Assembly (NCBI GenBank): GCA_027604705.1
Contig: JADHYV010000001.1
Location: forward strand, 496,001-560,000
Reading direction: 5' to 3'
DNA from: Allomyces arbusculus
Lineage: Eukaryota > Blastocladiomycota > Blastocladiomycetes > Blastocladiales > Blastocladiaceae
Length of the DNA stretch: 64,000 nt
Shown here: positions 44,644 through 57,892 of the stretch, piece after piece
Layout of the letters: each line of letters starts with the position of its first letter
Numbering within the stretch: position 1 is the stretch's first letter
Position numbers and translations under genes: made by a program
The notes under the pieces: generated by a model
The model's input: only the letters and a program-made list of their open reading frames with translations
Told to the model about the DNA's origin: nothing
Database searches by the model: none

Positions 44644-47600
44644 ATGCAGCACCTGCCTGATCACCCGCAGCAGCCTCTACCACCAACAAGCAACGACGCC
44701 AGTCTCTCCATCATGACTGCGGCCGCAACTTCTGCAGCCACTTGGTTCTCGACCCCGACGCCGCCGATCATACCCTCTGTCCACAGGCCATGGCGGGTCG
44801 GCAGCAGCACACGGCCAAGTCGGCCTCCAATACCACCGCGAGCCCCTGACGCCGGTTGCTTATCTCGGCAGCCGCGGCCGTGGCAGCCTTCCAACTCGGC
44901 AACTTTCCGTCTTCGAGCGCTTCCGCTCGTTCTCGTGGCCCTTTTCGTGCTGCTTGCCGGCTGGACCGGCGTCGCAGTCGCCACCTATGTCGCGCCGACT
45001 GGTGGATCTAATGTGTCGGGGTGCGGCGCGACGATCGGGTCGCCGTGCGCGACCATCCAGTACGCGATCGACCAGACGCCATCGGGCGGAACAGTGACGC
45101 TGCTCCCAGGCAGCTACACGGGGCCGGGCAACGTCCAACTCCAGTTCCCGAGCCGGCAGTTGAAGTGCGTGTGCTTCTGATCCCCGTCTGGGTAAGCGTG
45201 TCCTGACCGCTGGTTTGTGAATAGTATTACCTCGACACAAGGCGCCGCAGCGACGTTCATTGACGGTGGGACCACGGCGCAGATATTCACGCTGTCAAGC
45301 GGTGAGTCGGGATGGGTCGACGGCGTCACGATCCGGCGGTATTTACGGGGCTTCTTCCTGAATTGATGTGTGAAAACCGGTCTCATTGCTCTCTTTCCTG
45401 ACGAGTAGTGGCTATGGGATCTGCGGGGGTTGTGTCCTGCAACAAGGCACTTCATTGGTACTGCTTGGTCGCGTCCGATCCGCCTATATCAAGAGGCTCA
45501 AATCGTGCAACTCGTCATCCAGAACTTCACCAACGTCATTTTCGAGGCCTGCAACTCGACGGCGGCCACTGGGCAGTCTCCACGTACGTTGATCGTCGCT
45601 TTTGTTTCGTTGCATTGATCAGAAATCTGACCGTTCGGTTCGGTAGCCTCGTCGCTGACTGCCAGTTCGGGCGGCGCCGTCTACTTGTATGGTTCGGCCG
45701 CAGCTTTCTATAACGTCGTGTTCCGGCAAAACTACGCGCGCAACGCCGGTGGCAGCATTTTCCTCGACGCGGCAGCGATTCCTGGTTCGTTCATGGTTTT
45801 CCATTCCCGGCAGGCGGAGAAAAATTGCTGAACGAAACTCATTTTTCTCCACTAGACGTGGAAAACTGCACGTTCACCAACGAACAAGCTGACGGGTTTG
45901 GCGGGTCGATTGTCTCTCGCGCCGGATCGGCTGGCAAGTTCTACAACTGCGCGTGGTCGTCGTGCACATCGAAGTTTGGCGGGTCCATCGCGCTCGGCGA
46001 GCTGAGCCGCACCACCTTCGACGTCGGCACTGTGACGGGATCGACGAGCACGCAGGGCGGCGCCGTTTTCCACTACGCTGACGACCAGGCGGTCCTGTCG
46101 CGCATGCAGTTTGCCAACAGCGTGGCTACGGGTAATGGTGGCGTCTCGATGCTTTCGGTCTCGGCGAGCCCGACATACCGCGACTGCACGTTCTTGAACA
46201 ACCACTGTCGTGGCGTTGGCGGTGCCATTTACGCGGAAGCTTCAGTTGTGGCGACGATGATTGGTGGGTCGCTGATCAGCAATTCGGCGCTTGGTGGGGG
46301 TGGGGGGATCTACGCGCGCGGGAACGCCTATTTCAGCATCACGAATACGCGGTTTCAAGGGCAGCGGTCGCTGTACGGCGGTGGGTTACTGTTCGAGGAC
46401 GCGACCAGCATTGATATCAACGGCGCGGTTTGCGTCAACAACACGGCCGACCAAGACGGTGCCGGAATCAAGATCGCCAACGACGTGGTCGCCAAGCTCG
46501 TCAATGTGACGCTCATGTACAACTCGGCCAATGCCGGCGGCGGCGGCGGGCTCCAGGCCGACCAGTCCTCGCAGGTCACTGTTGCCAACTCGACTATCAC
46601 CGACAATTTCTCGTCGGTCATGGGCGGAGGCATCTACGTGACCAAGCTCACGCAGGCCGTCGTAACTGGCTCTTACTTAGCGCGCAACAATGCACCGTCT
46701 GGCGGCGGGCTCGCTGTCGACTCACTCTCGGCTCTCCAAGTGACCCAGACGACATTCGAGGGAAACACAGCGACGCGCGGCGGCGCGCTGTACGTGGCCA
46801 GTGGCACTGGCATTCGTGTGTCCAACTCATCGATCTTCCTCGGAAACGCCGCGTCGCTCGGCGGGGCCGCCTACTTCCAGTCGGGCGCGACCACGACAAA
46901 CCTGATCGCCGATTCAGGTTTCGTGCAGAATACGGCGCGCGCTGGCGCGTGCTTCTACTACAACACTTGGTCGCGGCTATTGCAAGTGCAAAACGTGCAG
47001 TACTCGAATAATACGGCCGATTATGGGCTCATTGACGCGACGCCGCCGCACCGGCTCACGGTGAACGGCACAGTCGCGGCGGGTTACTCGCCCAAGGACA
47101 CGTTTGATCTGCGGCTCAACGTGATCGACTACTTCAACAACCTCGCGCTCTACACGGCGTCCCCCATTACGGTGACTATGACGGGTTCGGCGGGACTCTC
47201 GATCGCGTCAACCATTTTTCAGCAAACTTTTGACAAGGGGCAAGCGACGTTTGGGGACCTGTCGATTTCCGGACAGCTCGGGCACTCGTACCAGCTGTTG
47301 GTCTCGACGCCATCGTTGCCTGCCATCTCGTTCAACGTCTCGATCTTGAGCTGTGGGCCGGGTTACACGCGCAAGTCGGAGATCAACGACCCCGTTTACG
47401 TGTGCACCATGTGCGAGCCGGGCACGTATTCTTTGGTTGCGGATGCGGCGTGCCAGACTTGCCCAAAGGGCGGCGATTGCTCACAGGGCGGAGCGGCAAT
47501 GCTCGCGTCCGAAGGGTGGTGGCTCGATCCGGACTCGGTCACGGCGGGGAGGCCCACGCTCTACCAGTGCCAGTTGGGCGATTGTGTTGGGCGGTCGACG

Positions 47601-49691
47601 TGCGCCGAGCACCAGATGGGACGGTTGTGCTCGCAGTGCATTCCAGGGTACAGGTACGGTGCTCTCGTTCTCTTCTTTTTGCTTGGCTGAACGCTGGAGC
47701 TGACTCATGGCAATTCAGTTTGTGGAACGACGAGTGCCGAGACTGCTCAAAGTCACACCCAAGTTGGATGCTGCTCCCGCTCGGGGCCGGCGTCATCTTT
47801 GCTGCCGTCAGTACGGATTTGTCTCCCGACGCGTTTCGTCATTTGGGCACCATCACTGACACCAACTCTCTCCCACGTAGTGATTCGCTTCCGCCGGACA
47901 ACCGAGCACGGCGTCTTCAAGTCGCTCGCTTTCTTTATGCAGGTGGCGATAGTCTTGCTCGGCAGCGACCACCGCATGTCGGCGCAAAACGTGCTTGTGC
48001 GGTTCAACGTGGCGTTCAAATGGGTCTTCAGCTTGGACTACACCGACAGCTGCGTGCTCAACCTCACCTCGATCCAGCGACTCACCTACAAGTACTATGC
48101 GCCGTCGACGCCCATTTCGGGCGTTGTCATTTGCTACGTGCTCATGAACCTATACTTCTTGTTCGTGCACCGGAAATGGATGCCGGCGTATTGGCATCAT
48201 CGTGCGCTCGCGACGTTTGTGTGGATGTTCTTGTGGGGCTACTTGCTAATCGTGACCACGTCTCTGCGGCTGCTCAAGTGCGTACCATTTTCTCAAGTAC
48301 TTGTGGTTGTTCCGCGCGCTCACATCTGGCTTGGTGGGTCATTTAGCTGCGTCCAAATCGGCAGCGTTTCTGTTCTCGCATCGGCCCCGGACGTGATTTG
48401 CGGCAGTGACCAACACCGGCCGTACATGATCTTTGGTCCGTAATTACATCAATTTTCCCCCCGACCGGTCATCCAGCTCACCCATCATCCAACTCTTTCA
48501 CTGTAGCCATCCTGGCCCTCATCTTCTACACGCTCGGCGCGCCGCTGCTCACGATCCTGTGGCTGCGTTACGTCCGGGCCAAACACGACAAGGACGCGGA
48601 CACGCCGCTCGCGCGCGAGCTGCTGCGGTCGTTCAGGCCCGAGTACTGGTGGTGGGAAGTGTTTTTCATGGTGCGGCGCGTGCTGCTGGCACTCGTCGAT
48701 GTGCTGGCCACGACCAAGCCGGACACTCGCGGTGTCACGCTCGGCCTCTACCTGTTTGGCATCGAGGCCATCCAGTTCATGGTGCAGCCGTTCAAGGACC
48801 GTGCGCAGAACACCGCCGAGGATATGGTCTTGACGCTGCTTGTGCTGCTGAGCGGGTTCGCGTACGGGAACACGATGCGCGCCAACGTACGTTTCTTGGT
48901 TTTGCTTGTGATGCGGAACGGGGGTGCCGTTTGCTAAAACTGACGCGCGGCTCTGCCACCAGTACTCGTCCGACCTGAACGTGACCAACGTGAGCATCGC
49001 GCTCGTGATCATCGGCGTCCTGCTCGTGCTCTTCTTCATCCTGCTCCTCACGAGCCTCGGGCACAAGCTCATCACCAAAGTGATTGTCTTGCCGCCAGGC
49101 CTGCGGCAATCCGTCAACAGTCTCCTCTCGGGCCTGCGCAACCTTGGGTCCAAGATGTCACTTGCCGCTGGGGGCGGGTCCAAAGGCTCGCTCAACCTCG
49201 CGGGCCGCGTCAACGGATCGCGCAACTCGCTCACGCCGGCCACGGCCGCGTCCAGAAGCTCCGAGAAACCAGGTCCGCCCGGGCTTGCCAAGTTGCCCGC
49301 GTCAGAAGCGGCTTCTCCGTGCCGTGAAGGGCCGAAAATTGATGATGTCGGTGCTGCCGGGTCGCTACCAACGTCATCGCCGTCGTTGCCGCCATTGCCA
49401 ATAACCGGGTTTGGGACGAGAAGTACCGGCAGTCGCCGTGGGACCGGGTCGAGGCCGGAGGTCGTGTCGGCGCGCGCCCCCACGTCGTCGGCACGGGGGT
49501 CGGCCGGGTCGTTGACGAGCCGCAACCCGCGCGAGCGTGGGGTGTCTGAAGAAGTGCCGCTGACTCGGCGCATGGTGGAGGTGCCGTTGCCGGAATCGAA
49601 TGGGTCGATCGGGCGGCGCGCGAAGGGGAATGAAAGTGCCGAGCCGAGGGTGGGATTGGATGTGGATGGGGAACACGGTGGAGAGGACTGA
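44644..49691 (+). CDS. Beta-helix surface protein with Cys-rich stalk and multi-pass membrane domain
   Basis: Eleven exons (44644-45164, 45225-45338, 45409-45457, 45496-45583, 45647-45784, 45856-47653, 47719-47810, 47881-48277, 48347-48435, 48507-48886, 48963-49691) give 1464 residues. A hydrophobic segment at about 96-116 (LPLVLVALFVLLAGWTGVAV) is a signal or signal anchor. Residues about 118-800 are a parallel beta-helix of short turns with GG(A/G)(I/L)YV-type repeats such as GNGGVSMLSV, GGGGIYARGN and MGGGIYVTKL, like Pmp/pectate-lyase-fold proteins. A Cys-rich stalk (801-905) has CTMCEPGTYS and CQTCPKGGDC. Six or so membrane spans follow, with LRLLNCVQIG and WWWEVFFMVRRVLLALVD, then a Ser/Pro-rich cytosolic tail. 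Intron three is only 38 bp in this model; an alternative donor at 45429 would make it 65 bp and change a few residues. The start could also be at 44713. It is probably a cell-surface adhesion or sensing protein, by inference. Confidence 0.82.
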
Positions 49692-49917
49692 GAATGAGGT
49701 TGTGGACTCGGGGGACGATTTGGAATAAGCGGTGCTGCTTTTTGATGTGGGGGGGTTTTGAGACTGGATGCAGGTGGCGCTACATTTACTTCGATTGATT
49801 CCATCCGTCTGTGGAAGCATGAAGTGGAAGCATGAACGAGTGATCCAGGATGCGAAGACAGAACAACGCAGTCTATAATCAAAATGTGCACATTCTTCAC
49901 GGCCTACGACTCTCTCT

Positions 49918-52900
49918 TCACGGGTCCGTGCTTGCCAACGGGGTCACGGTCAACGCCGACACGCCCGACAAGGCCGGTCCTCGCGCCGTAAGATCCGCGG
50001 CAGCGCGTTCGTCCTCTTCCTGCTGCTCCTCCTCCTCCATGTGCGATTTCTGGTGCTTGGCGAGCTCAATAAAGACCTGCGCGAGCGTCGTCTGGCCAAT
50101 CGACCACTCCTCAAGCGCCCAGTTCGCGCGGTTCGCCTGCACGACCTGGAAGACGCGCGCGAGGAACTGGGCCGTGTGCCGGTTCCGGTGTTCAATTGCC
50201 TCGGCCGACAGAACCGTACGCCCGTCAGGCAACTTGGTGACATTCTCATCGGCATGCTGCGACTCAAGCGACAAATCGAGCTGCACCGACCGGCCAAGCG
50301 CTTGCGACACGACGACCGACCCGGGCGGGAACGCCTTAACGAGCGTGTCGGCGGCGGCATTCGCTGCGTCGGCCGAGTGGCACCGCAGTCGCGCCTGGTA
50401 CGACGCGCCGTAGAGCGACTTGAGCCGTTGCGGCGGCGCGAGCGTCAAAAGCGATCCGTTTACCATGACCCCAACGCGATCACACAACGCGTCGGCCTCG
50501 TCCATGGCGTGCGTCACGAGCACCACGGCTGTATGCTGCTTGAGCGCGCGCAACGAATCCCAAATCGTGCGTCGGATGGCCACGTCAACACCCGTCGTGG
50601 GCTCGTCGAGGATCACGCACCGCGGGCGGCCGAGGCACGCGATCGCAATGGACAGGCGCCGGCGGTTCCCGCCGGAAAGCGATTTATTCGCGACGTGCTC
50701 GACGGGCGTCAGTTCCATGTCCTTCATGGCCGCGCGCACGACCTGGTCGTAGACGGCCGGTTCGAACCCTTTGATCGCGGCAAACACTTCTAGGTGTTCG
50801 CGCACCGTCAGGTCCGGGAACGTCAGGTCGTGCTGCGGGCACACGCCGACGACGCGCTTGATGCCCGGGTGGAACGGGACCACAGGGAGACCAGCAATGT
50901 AGGCGCGGCCCGCGGTCGGGCGCAGTTGGCCGATAAGAATGTTGATGGTCGTCGATTTACCTGTTGGGAGGCGAGAGTCGGGGTCAGATTGAGCGATCAG
51001 ACAGAACCTGGAGATAGAGAGACCAGCGTACCCGCGCCGTTGGCACCAAGGTACCCAAAGCACTCGTTGTGCTTGACGCTGAACCACAGGTCGTCGAGAA
51101 CGCGGTTGATCTTCTTGTCGGGCGCCGCGTCCTCCTTCTTGCGCCAGAACATCCACCACCGGCGCGCCGGCACACCTGTATTGATTTCAAACTCGATCCC
51201 GAGCCCTTCTACGCGCAGCACGTCGTCGGCCACGTCGCGCCCCGCCGCGAGCCGTTCCTTTTCCGCGAGCAAGATCGGGTCGAGCGGGATCGCGGCATTC
51301 GGGTGCGGTCCGTCGCGCGCGGGCATGGTCGTACGCTCCGACCCGGCAGCGCTGGTTGCGGGCTTGGCCGACGGCAAAAGCTGCTCCTCGTCGTCGAGAC
51401 TCGGTTCTGGCGAGATCCAGCTGTGCAGAACTTGCACAAACGACCGTTGCGTGGTGGACATGTCCGAGAGCAGCAGCGTGAGCGGGACCGCGATGAGCGA
51501 CTGCGCGAGCATGATCAGGATCACGGGCAAGAGCACATTGTCGAACCCGAGCGCCGTCAATGGCGCGCCGATGCGATACCCTTCGGCCATCTTGAAGATC
51601 ACCTGGTAGAACCCAAACGACGGGAGCACGATGCTCAGCAAGATGATCGCGTGGTTCGAAATAGCCGACTTGAGCGCAAAGTCGGCGATGAAGTAGGGCA
51701 GGAACGTGACAATGGCGGAGCCAAACCCGAGAATCGGGCCCACGGCGCCCTTGGACCGGAACATGAAACTGAGTAGGCCCGAGCCCGTGACGATGACGGC
51801 CGCAAATACCAGGTACAACAGGACCAAGCCCACGACCGACGAGTGCGCAGCCCACTTGGTCCACACGCCGAGCACGATCAGCGACACGAGCACAGGCAGC
51901 AGCGCAAACAGGTACGAGATCATGAAGAATGTGCCAAAGTAGGCCTTGGGCGAGAGCGCGTTGGTGAGCAGGTAGCCAAACTGGCCATCAAGGCGCTCGG
52001 TGACGAGTTGCTCAGTGAAGAACGAGGTCATGAAATACCTGGACAAAAAATGAACCCGGACCGAGCGTCAGCAAGGTGGATAATATCGAGCAATGCATCA
52101 CGAACAAGAACGTACAGGCCGTAAGTCGCAAACGGCGGCACAATCGACACTGAAACGTCAATGAGGTCGCTCGGTTGGACAGGGAATGTGCTCAGCGATG
52201 GATTCAAGCGCACGAGCCACGGTAGCGACGCGGCCGCCGCGGCCTGGTTCGACTGGTTGCCCATCCACGCGTTGATTTGCGGGAACAGGCGTTGCGCAAT
52301 CGACCCAAACGTGTTCGCCGACGCGAGCCCATCAGACGCTGCAGCCGTCTCAAAATGCGCCGAATCGGGGCGCATCGGCAGCAGCATCTGGACCGTGTCG
52401 TGGATGGCGGTCAACACAAGCGCAGGCACGCGTTTGGTCTTGACGGATCCGGTGCGCGACTGATCTCCATTAATGACGAGCGACATGCTCAATGATGCGG
52501 CATCGCCGTTGGTCAGGACCGCCGACGGGGACGAGAGACGCGAGAGCATGACCCCACTGATTGGCTGGGTCTGGTCGACAGTAACGTTGACGCTGTCAGG
52601 CGACGGGTTTCCCTTGACAATGGCCTCGGCAACAGCAGCGGGAGGCGAGCGCGCGAGCACGTCCCACTGGTACTTGCCCAGCCCGTCCGTGCCGTCAACT
52701 TCGCGCCACGCAATGTCGAGCGGGTCAGCGTGAATCGCGCGGCGGCCACCATTGAGCACGCCCGTGATGCCAGCCTCCAGAGACGTCATGGCTGACGACA
52801 GTTCCGTTGATGCCGACGTGACAAACACATTGGCACGCGGCGGCTCTGCAAACCCCGCGGCCACCGGCGCCGCCATCGGGATCGTCGTGGTCGACCCGAC

Positions 52901-53392
52901 CTTGCCCATGTCCGGGATGCTCGACGAAATTGCGGCCGACATGCCAATGGCAATGCAGATCATGGCCGTCGGGAACACGAGGCCAAGAATCGCGTAGCCG
53001 CGGTTGCGCGAATAGAGTAGCATGCGAAGGCGGAGCATGGCTGCCGCATAGGAGGAAGTAGTGGAGAAGGTGGAAAAAGCGGCGCACACGTCAGGAACAA
53101 GCAAATACAAATTAATTGCCGCAGCAAGGAGGCAAGCAATCGAAGTCAATTCCAGGCAAAACGTACCAGACCATGCGTGCGACCAGTTGGCGTCGCGCGA
53201 CGCGAGCGAAGCGAGCGACGCGAGAGTACCATTGCCGGAGCGCGAGAGCGCGGCGGGATGATTGAGACGACGCGCGCCGGGATCATGACTGGACGACAAG
53301 GGCCGGTCGGCGTGTGACGCTTGGATAGTGTCGGTCGAGGCCATCAAGGCTGGAGCGGAAACGGCGCCTGCTCTTGGGGTGGGCGTCGGCAT
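49918..53392 (-). CDS. ABCA-type half transporter 1
   Basis: One membrane domain and one ATPase domain, in that order, make this a half-size ABC subfamily A protein, likely moving lipids. Four exons (53392-53167, 53040-52116, 52038-51032, 50960-49918) give 1066 residues. A first span follows RLRMLLYSRNRGYAILGLVF. A large extracytosolic loop (about 125-400) comes next, then a cluster of spans including LLPVLVSLIVLGVW and VTFLPYFIADFAL. The ATPase has Walker A GANGAGKST (about 715-723), Q-loop CPQHDLTF, signature LSGGNRRRLS, Walker B CVILDEPTTGVD and switch VTHAMDEAD, all intact. An intron splits Walker A between GANGAG and KST. The region after the ATPase matches the ABCA regulatory tail. The start may instead be at 53344. 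It is head to head with the second half transporter, 1035 bp away. Confidence 0.9.
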
Positions 53393-54427
53393 CGGGTTCA
53401 ATGGTGACGAAAAGCTGGTGAATCGAGGACGGCAGGATCGCGAGTTGGAGATCACAGGGACTGGATTCACTGGCGGTTGTGCGGGCCGTTGCGGTGCGTG
53501 TCGTTGCTCGGGAAGGGCGCTGGCCATTTATTTCCCGAGTGCTGGCCGGTCGGTGCGGACGGTGGAAACTGGGAAACACGCGGAGCAAGGCGCTCTCGGC
53601 GCCCAGAGCTGGCGGCCAGGTTGGGTCCGCGCCCGCGCGCAATCCCAGCGCGTTCATGCGTTGCCCTGGCAGAAGTTTGCTGCAACGCGCGGCGTGCAGA
53701 AAGGCGATGGTGCGCGCGGGAACGTTTCATCTGTCGGCGACACGGGCATGGAGGAGACACGGGTGAGCACAGACGCCAGGGAGGGCAGGCGAAGGCACAC
53801 GGGGCCAGGGCGGCTCAGGGCCTGGCGTGGGTCAGGATGCAAAGCCCGCATCGGCACCAGGCGGCGACAGGTGGCGCCGTCATGAAATGAACCGCGACAG
53901 GCACTTTCCGCCAGGGCGAATGCCCGGGCATGGCGCTGCCTTGGCGCAGCCGGTGACTGGTGTGCGCCCCTGCTTGCTCGACGGTGAACACGCAAAATGC
54001 ACCGACGCCGTTCTCGCGCACGACTCGTCAAGACTGCCCGTCGCGATAATGGACCGCGACCGCGTGCAACCTCCGCGCACCGCCTCCTTGCACGACAAAC
54101 TCCACCTGCCTGCGCGCGTCGGCCTGGCGCCAAGCCGCCTGTTGCCGGCCGACTTGAAACAACGTACCTGACAGTTCGACGACGCTGCTCCACGACGTGG
54201 CGGGCCCGACAGCGCGCTCGTCTCTGGTTGATGTGCGGGACGACGACGTGCGCACCCGAGCAAGCGCAACTTTGGGACCCGCGCGCATTTTATAGCGCCA
54301 GCGCGCCCCCATTCTCGGTCGGCAGTCCGGCACTTCCTTCGGCCGCTCCGCCACCTGGCATCCCCCCTGACCTGACCGATCGACACCTCTCTTGGCGACT
54401 CTCACGTCTACCTCGCACCTAACCCCA
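53393..54427. promoter_or_regulatory. Shared upstream region of two divergent ABC transporter genes
   Basis: These 1035 bp separate the start codons of two ABCA half transporters. Reading frames overlap on both strands but none is convincing. A common regulatory region is plausible; no specific site is recognised. Confidence 0.45.
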
Positions 54428-57335
54428 ATGACCGCGGCCGCACCATCACCATCGGCGGCCCTGGCGCCCGCTAGTCCACCCGGTCTGCATGCCACTGGCG
54501 GCCCACGCCGGACGGCGCACGTCGTCTACCAAGTCGCGACGCGACCGTCACGTTGGCAGCAGCTCGTTGCGCTATGCACCAAGTCGATGAAGCTGCGTTG
54601 GCGTGATCCGGTGCCATGGATCATGTCGTGGCTCGTGCCGTGCTACATGCTGGCCATCCTCATTGCTCTGACCTTGGCCACGACAACCAAGCAGCGCAGT
54701 CCGACGACCAACTCCTTTCCGCGACTGACGGTCGATGCGCCGTGTACTGTCGACACGGGCAACCCGGCAGGCTGCGTGCACCTTGCCTACACTAATTCGA
54801 CGCCCATTGATGCGATTGCCACGCAACTCACGAGCCTGATCCGCGCGTCCGAGCCCTCGGCACCGATTATTCGGCACTACCCGTCGCGCGACGCCATTTT
54901 TGACGCGTTCCGCGCCAACCCGGCCTCGATTGTCGCTGCCGTTCAGTTTGACGCTGATGCCGCTGCCGCAACGGGTCCGGCCGCGTTCCGTCCGTACAGC
55001 GACCCCAACAATGTCACGTTCCCGCTCACGTCGAATGCGCCCACGATGCCAGTCGTGTCGTACACGATTCTGACCAACTACTCGAGTCTGCCGAGCGGCC
55101 TGGTCGGGTCGCGGTACCTGACGACGCAAATCTATGTCGAGCGCGCCATCATCAACGCGCGGCGGCTGCAGTTTGCACTGCCGCCGCTCGGCGCGCCGTT
55201 CCGGCCGAATGCCAACGGCGATGCAACCAACGACGAGGTTTCATACGTGAACACGCTCGAGCCGCGTGCCACGACCATGGCGTCCATGTTCGCCTTCTAC
55301 TTTTGCTTTATGCTGCAGCCAATCTGGCGCAACGTCATGCTCGCTGTCGCATCCGAGAAGAAGGCCAAGATCAAGGCGACCATGACTGTCATGGGGCTCG
55401 ACCCGACGACCTACCAGCTGGCCACGTTCTTGACGCATGTGATCTCGGACCTGCCGACCATGTTGCTCGTGGCACTCATTTCAGCGCTCGCCAACCTTTT
55501 TTCGCTCACTGATACATCGGTCCTGGTCGTGACGCTCGTGCTGTTCTTGTTCTGCGCGATTGCCATGGGCCTGACCGCCGTCGTGTTTTTGAGCGACCCG
55601 AAGCAAGCCGAGACGGTCTCGCAGCTCATGATGATTGCGGCGCTCCTGTTCTATGGCCTCGGTCTGCTGTTTGTGTTTGACGGACCCTTTTCCGAGCGTA
55701 CGGGCATCTACCACGTGGCCGAACCATTCCTGTACCTGCTGGTCCCACCCATCAACCTGGCGCGCATAATTAACCTCTTTGCACAGCGCGAGACGGCGTT
55801 GCTGCACACGACCTGGTCGACGCTTGCCGGCACCGAAATCCCGAAATTGATCGGGTTCATGGTCGGTTCGGCGCTGCTCTACCTCGCGTTTGCGTGGTAT
55901 TTCGACAAGGTGTTCCCCGGCGAGCTCGGCCAGCCGTGGCCGTGGACGTTCCCGTTGCAGCGCGCGTATTGGGCGCCCGATCCGGACGTGCCGTCCGAGG
56001 ACGCGCTCAAGAGCACGCCGTCGATCTTGGCCAATGTCCCGCACCGTGTGCCGCTGCCTGTCGACGACATGATTGATGACGATCACCCGGAGGAGAACGA
56101 GCGCCCGGAGCAGCTCGCGATTATCGCTGACGATGTCGTCAAGAAGTTCCCTTACACGAGTAATGGCGTTAATGCGACCAAATTGGCCGTGAACCATCTA
56201 TCATTGAACGTGCGCCGTGGCGAGGTGCTTGCGTTTTTGGGTACGCCATCGAAGTGGCATAGCGTTGCTCCCTGCGACGAGTGACTATTTGCTAACCACG
56301 ACCTTCTCCACCTATCAACTAGGCCACAACGGGTGCGGCAAGACCACGTTCATCTCGACCGTGACGGGTCTGTTCAAGTCCGACGGCGGCCGCATTGCCG
56401 TCCTTGGCACCCCGCTCAATGGCGCGTCGCTACGCCGGATCCAACGCCAAATCGGCCTGTGCCCGCAATACGACCTGCTATGGCCGACTCTCACGAGCAT
56501 GGAGCACCTGCAAGTCTTTGCGGCGATCAAGGGCGTGCAAGTCGTTTCGCGCGACGGCGCTCCCTGCACCGACCTCGACGCCTATCTGATGCACCTGTTG
56601 CACGACGTCTACCTCGGCGCGCGCGCACATGACCGCGTGGCCCCGCTATCGGGCGGGATGAAGCGCAAGTTGTCCGTGGCCATGGCACTGCTCGGCGCTC
56701 CGGCACTCACGATCCTCGACGAACCGACGACGGGCATGGACGTATATACGCGGCAGCAAGTCTGGCAATTGATTCACGATGCGCGCAAGCACTCGACGGT
56801 GTTGCTGACCAGTCACTCGCTCGAAGAGGCTGATGCGCTTGCCGACCGGATCGCCGTGATCTCCAAGGGCCAATTGCGCGCGCTCGGCACGTCGCTGTTC
56901 CTCAAGAAGCGGTTTGGGGCTGGATACCGCTTGACCGTGGAAAAGGACGAGCGCGCACTCGCGTCGGGCGCATTTGATGCGCACCGCGTGCTGGCCGTGC
57001 TTGACCAGTGGTTCCCTGGGGTCACGCTCGACAGCGAGTCGTTCACGTCGGCGACATTTACTGTGCCGGATATGGCCGATGATGATTTGGATGCGCGGTT
57101 CACGGCGTTTTTCGGCAAGTGGGACGAGATCAACGAGACGCACGAGTTGCGATGTGCCGCGATTGGGCTCGGCATGGTCACCCTCGAGGATATTTTCTTG
57201 GCGCTGAACGACCAGTGGGCCGCGCAGGAAAAGGAGAAGGGCGAGGACCCGCAGATTGTGTTCCAGGATGCAGGCAAGCCCAAGGCGCGCGGGCCGATTT
57301 CCTGGTTGGTGCTGAAGGCGATGGGCAAGATTTGA
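54428..57335 (+). CDS. ABCA-type half transporter 2
   Basis: Two exons (54428-56240 and 56323-57335) give 941 residues. The cytosolic start contains WQQLVALCTKSMKLRWRDP, typical of ABCA/ABCG-like N-termini, then a first span and an extracytosolic loop of about 210 residues with predicted N-glycosylation sites (NNVT, NYSS). A block of spans follows, with MFAFYFCFMLQPIWRNVM and the helix KIKATMTVMGLDPTTYQLA. The ATPase carries GHNGCGKTT, CPQYDLLW, LSGGMKRKLS, LTILDEPTTGMD and LLTSHSLEEAD, all intact. The 82-bp intron (donor GTACGC) enters just before HNGCGK. The start ATG at 54428 has no competing upstream ATG in frame. Being half size and divergent from another half transporter, it may form a heterodimer with it; that is inference only. 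Confidence 0.92.
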
Positions 57336-57892
57336 GAGCGGGTTGCGTGATTGCGTTGTGTTGCATGTCTTGTTTTTTTCTCGGAAGATAGATTTCAACT
57401 TGCGCCGCGTTCTTGGCTCTGAATCCCTTTCGGTGTTTGACCAACAACTGATGAACACGATGATTTCAGGGTCGGCAAAGTCGTAAAAGCCAAGCGATGC
57501 ACGTCCCCCATTAATAATGCGCGTCTCCCACTTTTTTGACAGCGAGACCCACCGGCCCACCGCAAACCAGCATTCCGCGTGAGAGCTGCGTCCCAGTGCG
57601 ACGCTCGTTGCGCGAGACTCCTTAGTGCCCATGCCAGCAATGCGGCCAGCGCATCGCCCGGTCGCCGAGTTGCAGCCCTCGGACGACCTTCTTCCGCTCC
57701 ACATCGCCGTTCTCTCTCTCCGTGCATCGCGCTGCTCCACAACCATCGCCCCTCTCCGTGGCGCCACCCTCCATTGCCGCTCATTGCCGCACCCTCTCCA
57801 CGCGCCAGCACGTCCTTGACCACGCGAACCTCCTCATCCCCCCGTCATCCGATCCGCCAACTTTTCTTCCTCTACCACCTTTATCATCCACG
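57336..57892. other. Spacer and leader before the orphan membrane protein
   Basis: These 557 bp separate two genes on the plus strand. The last 150 bp are C-rich pyrimidine sequence, probably the core promoter and leader of the next gene. No reading frame is supported. Confidence 0.45.
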
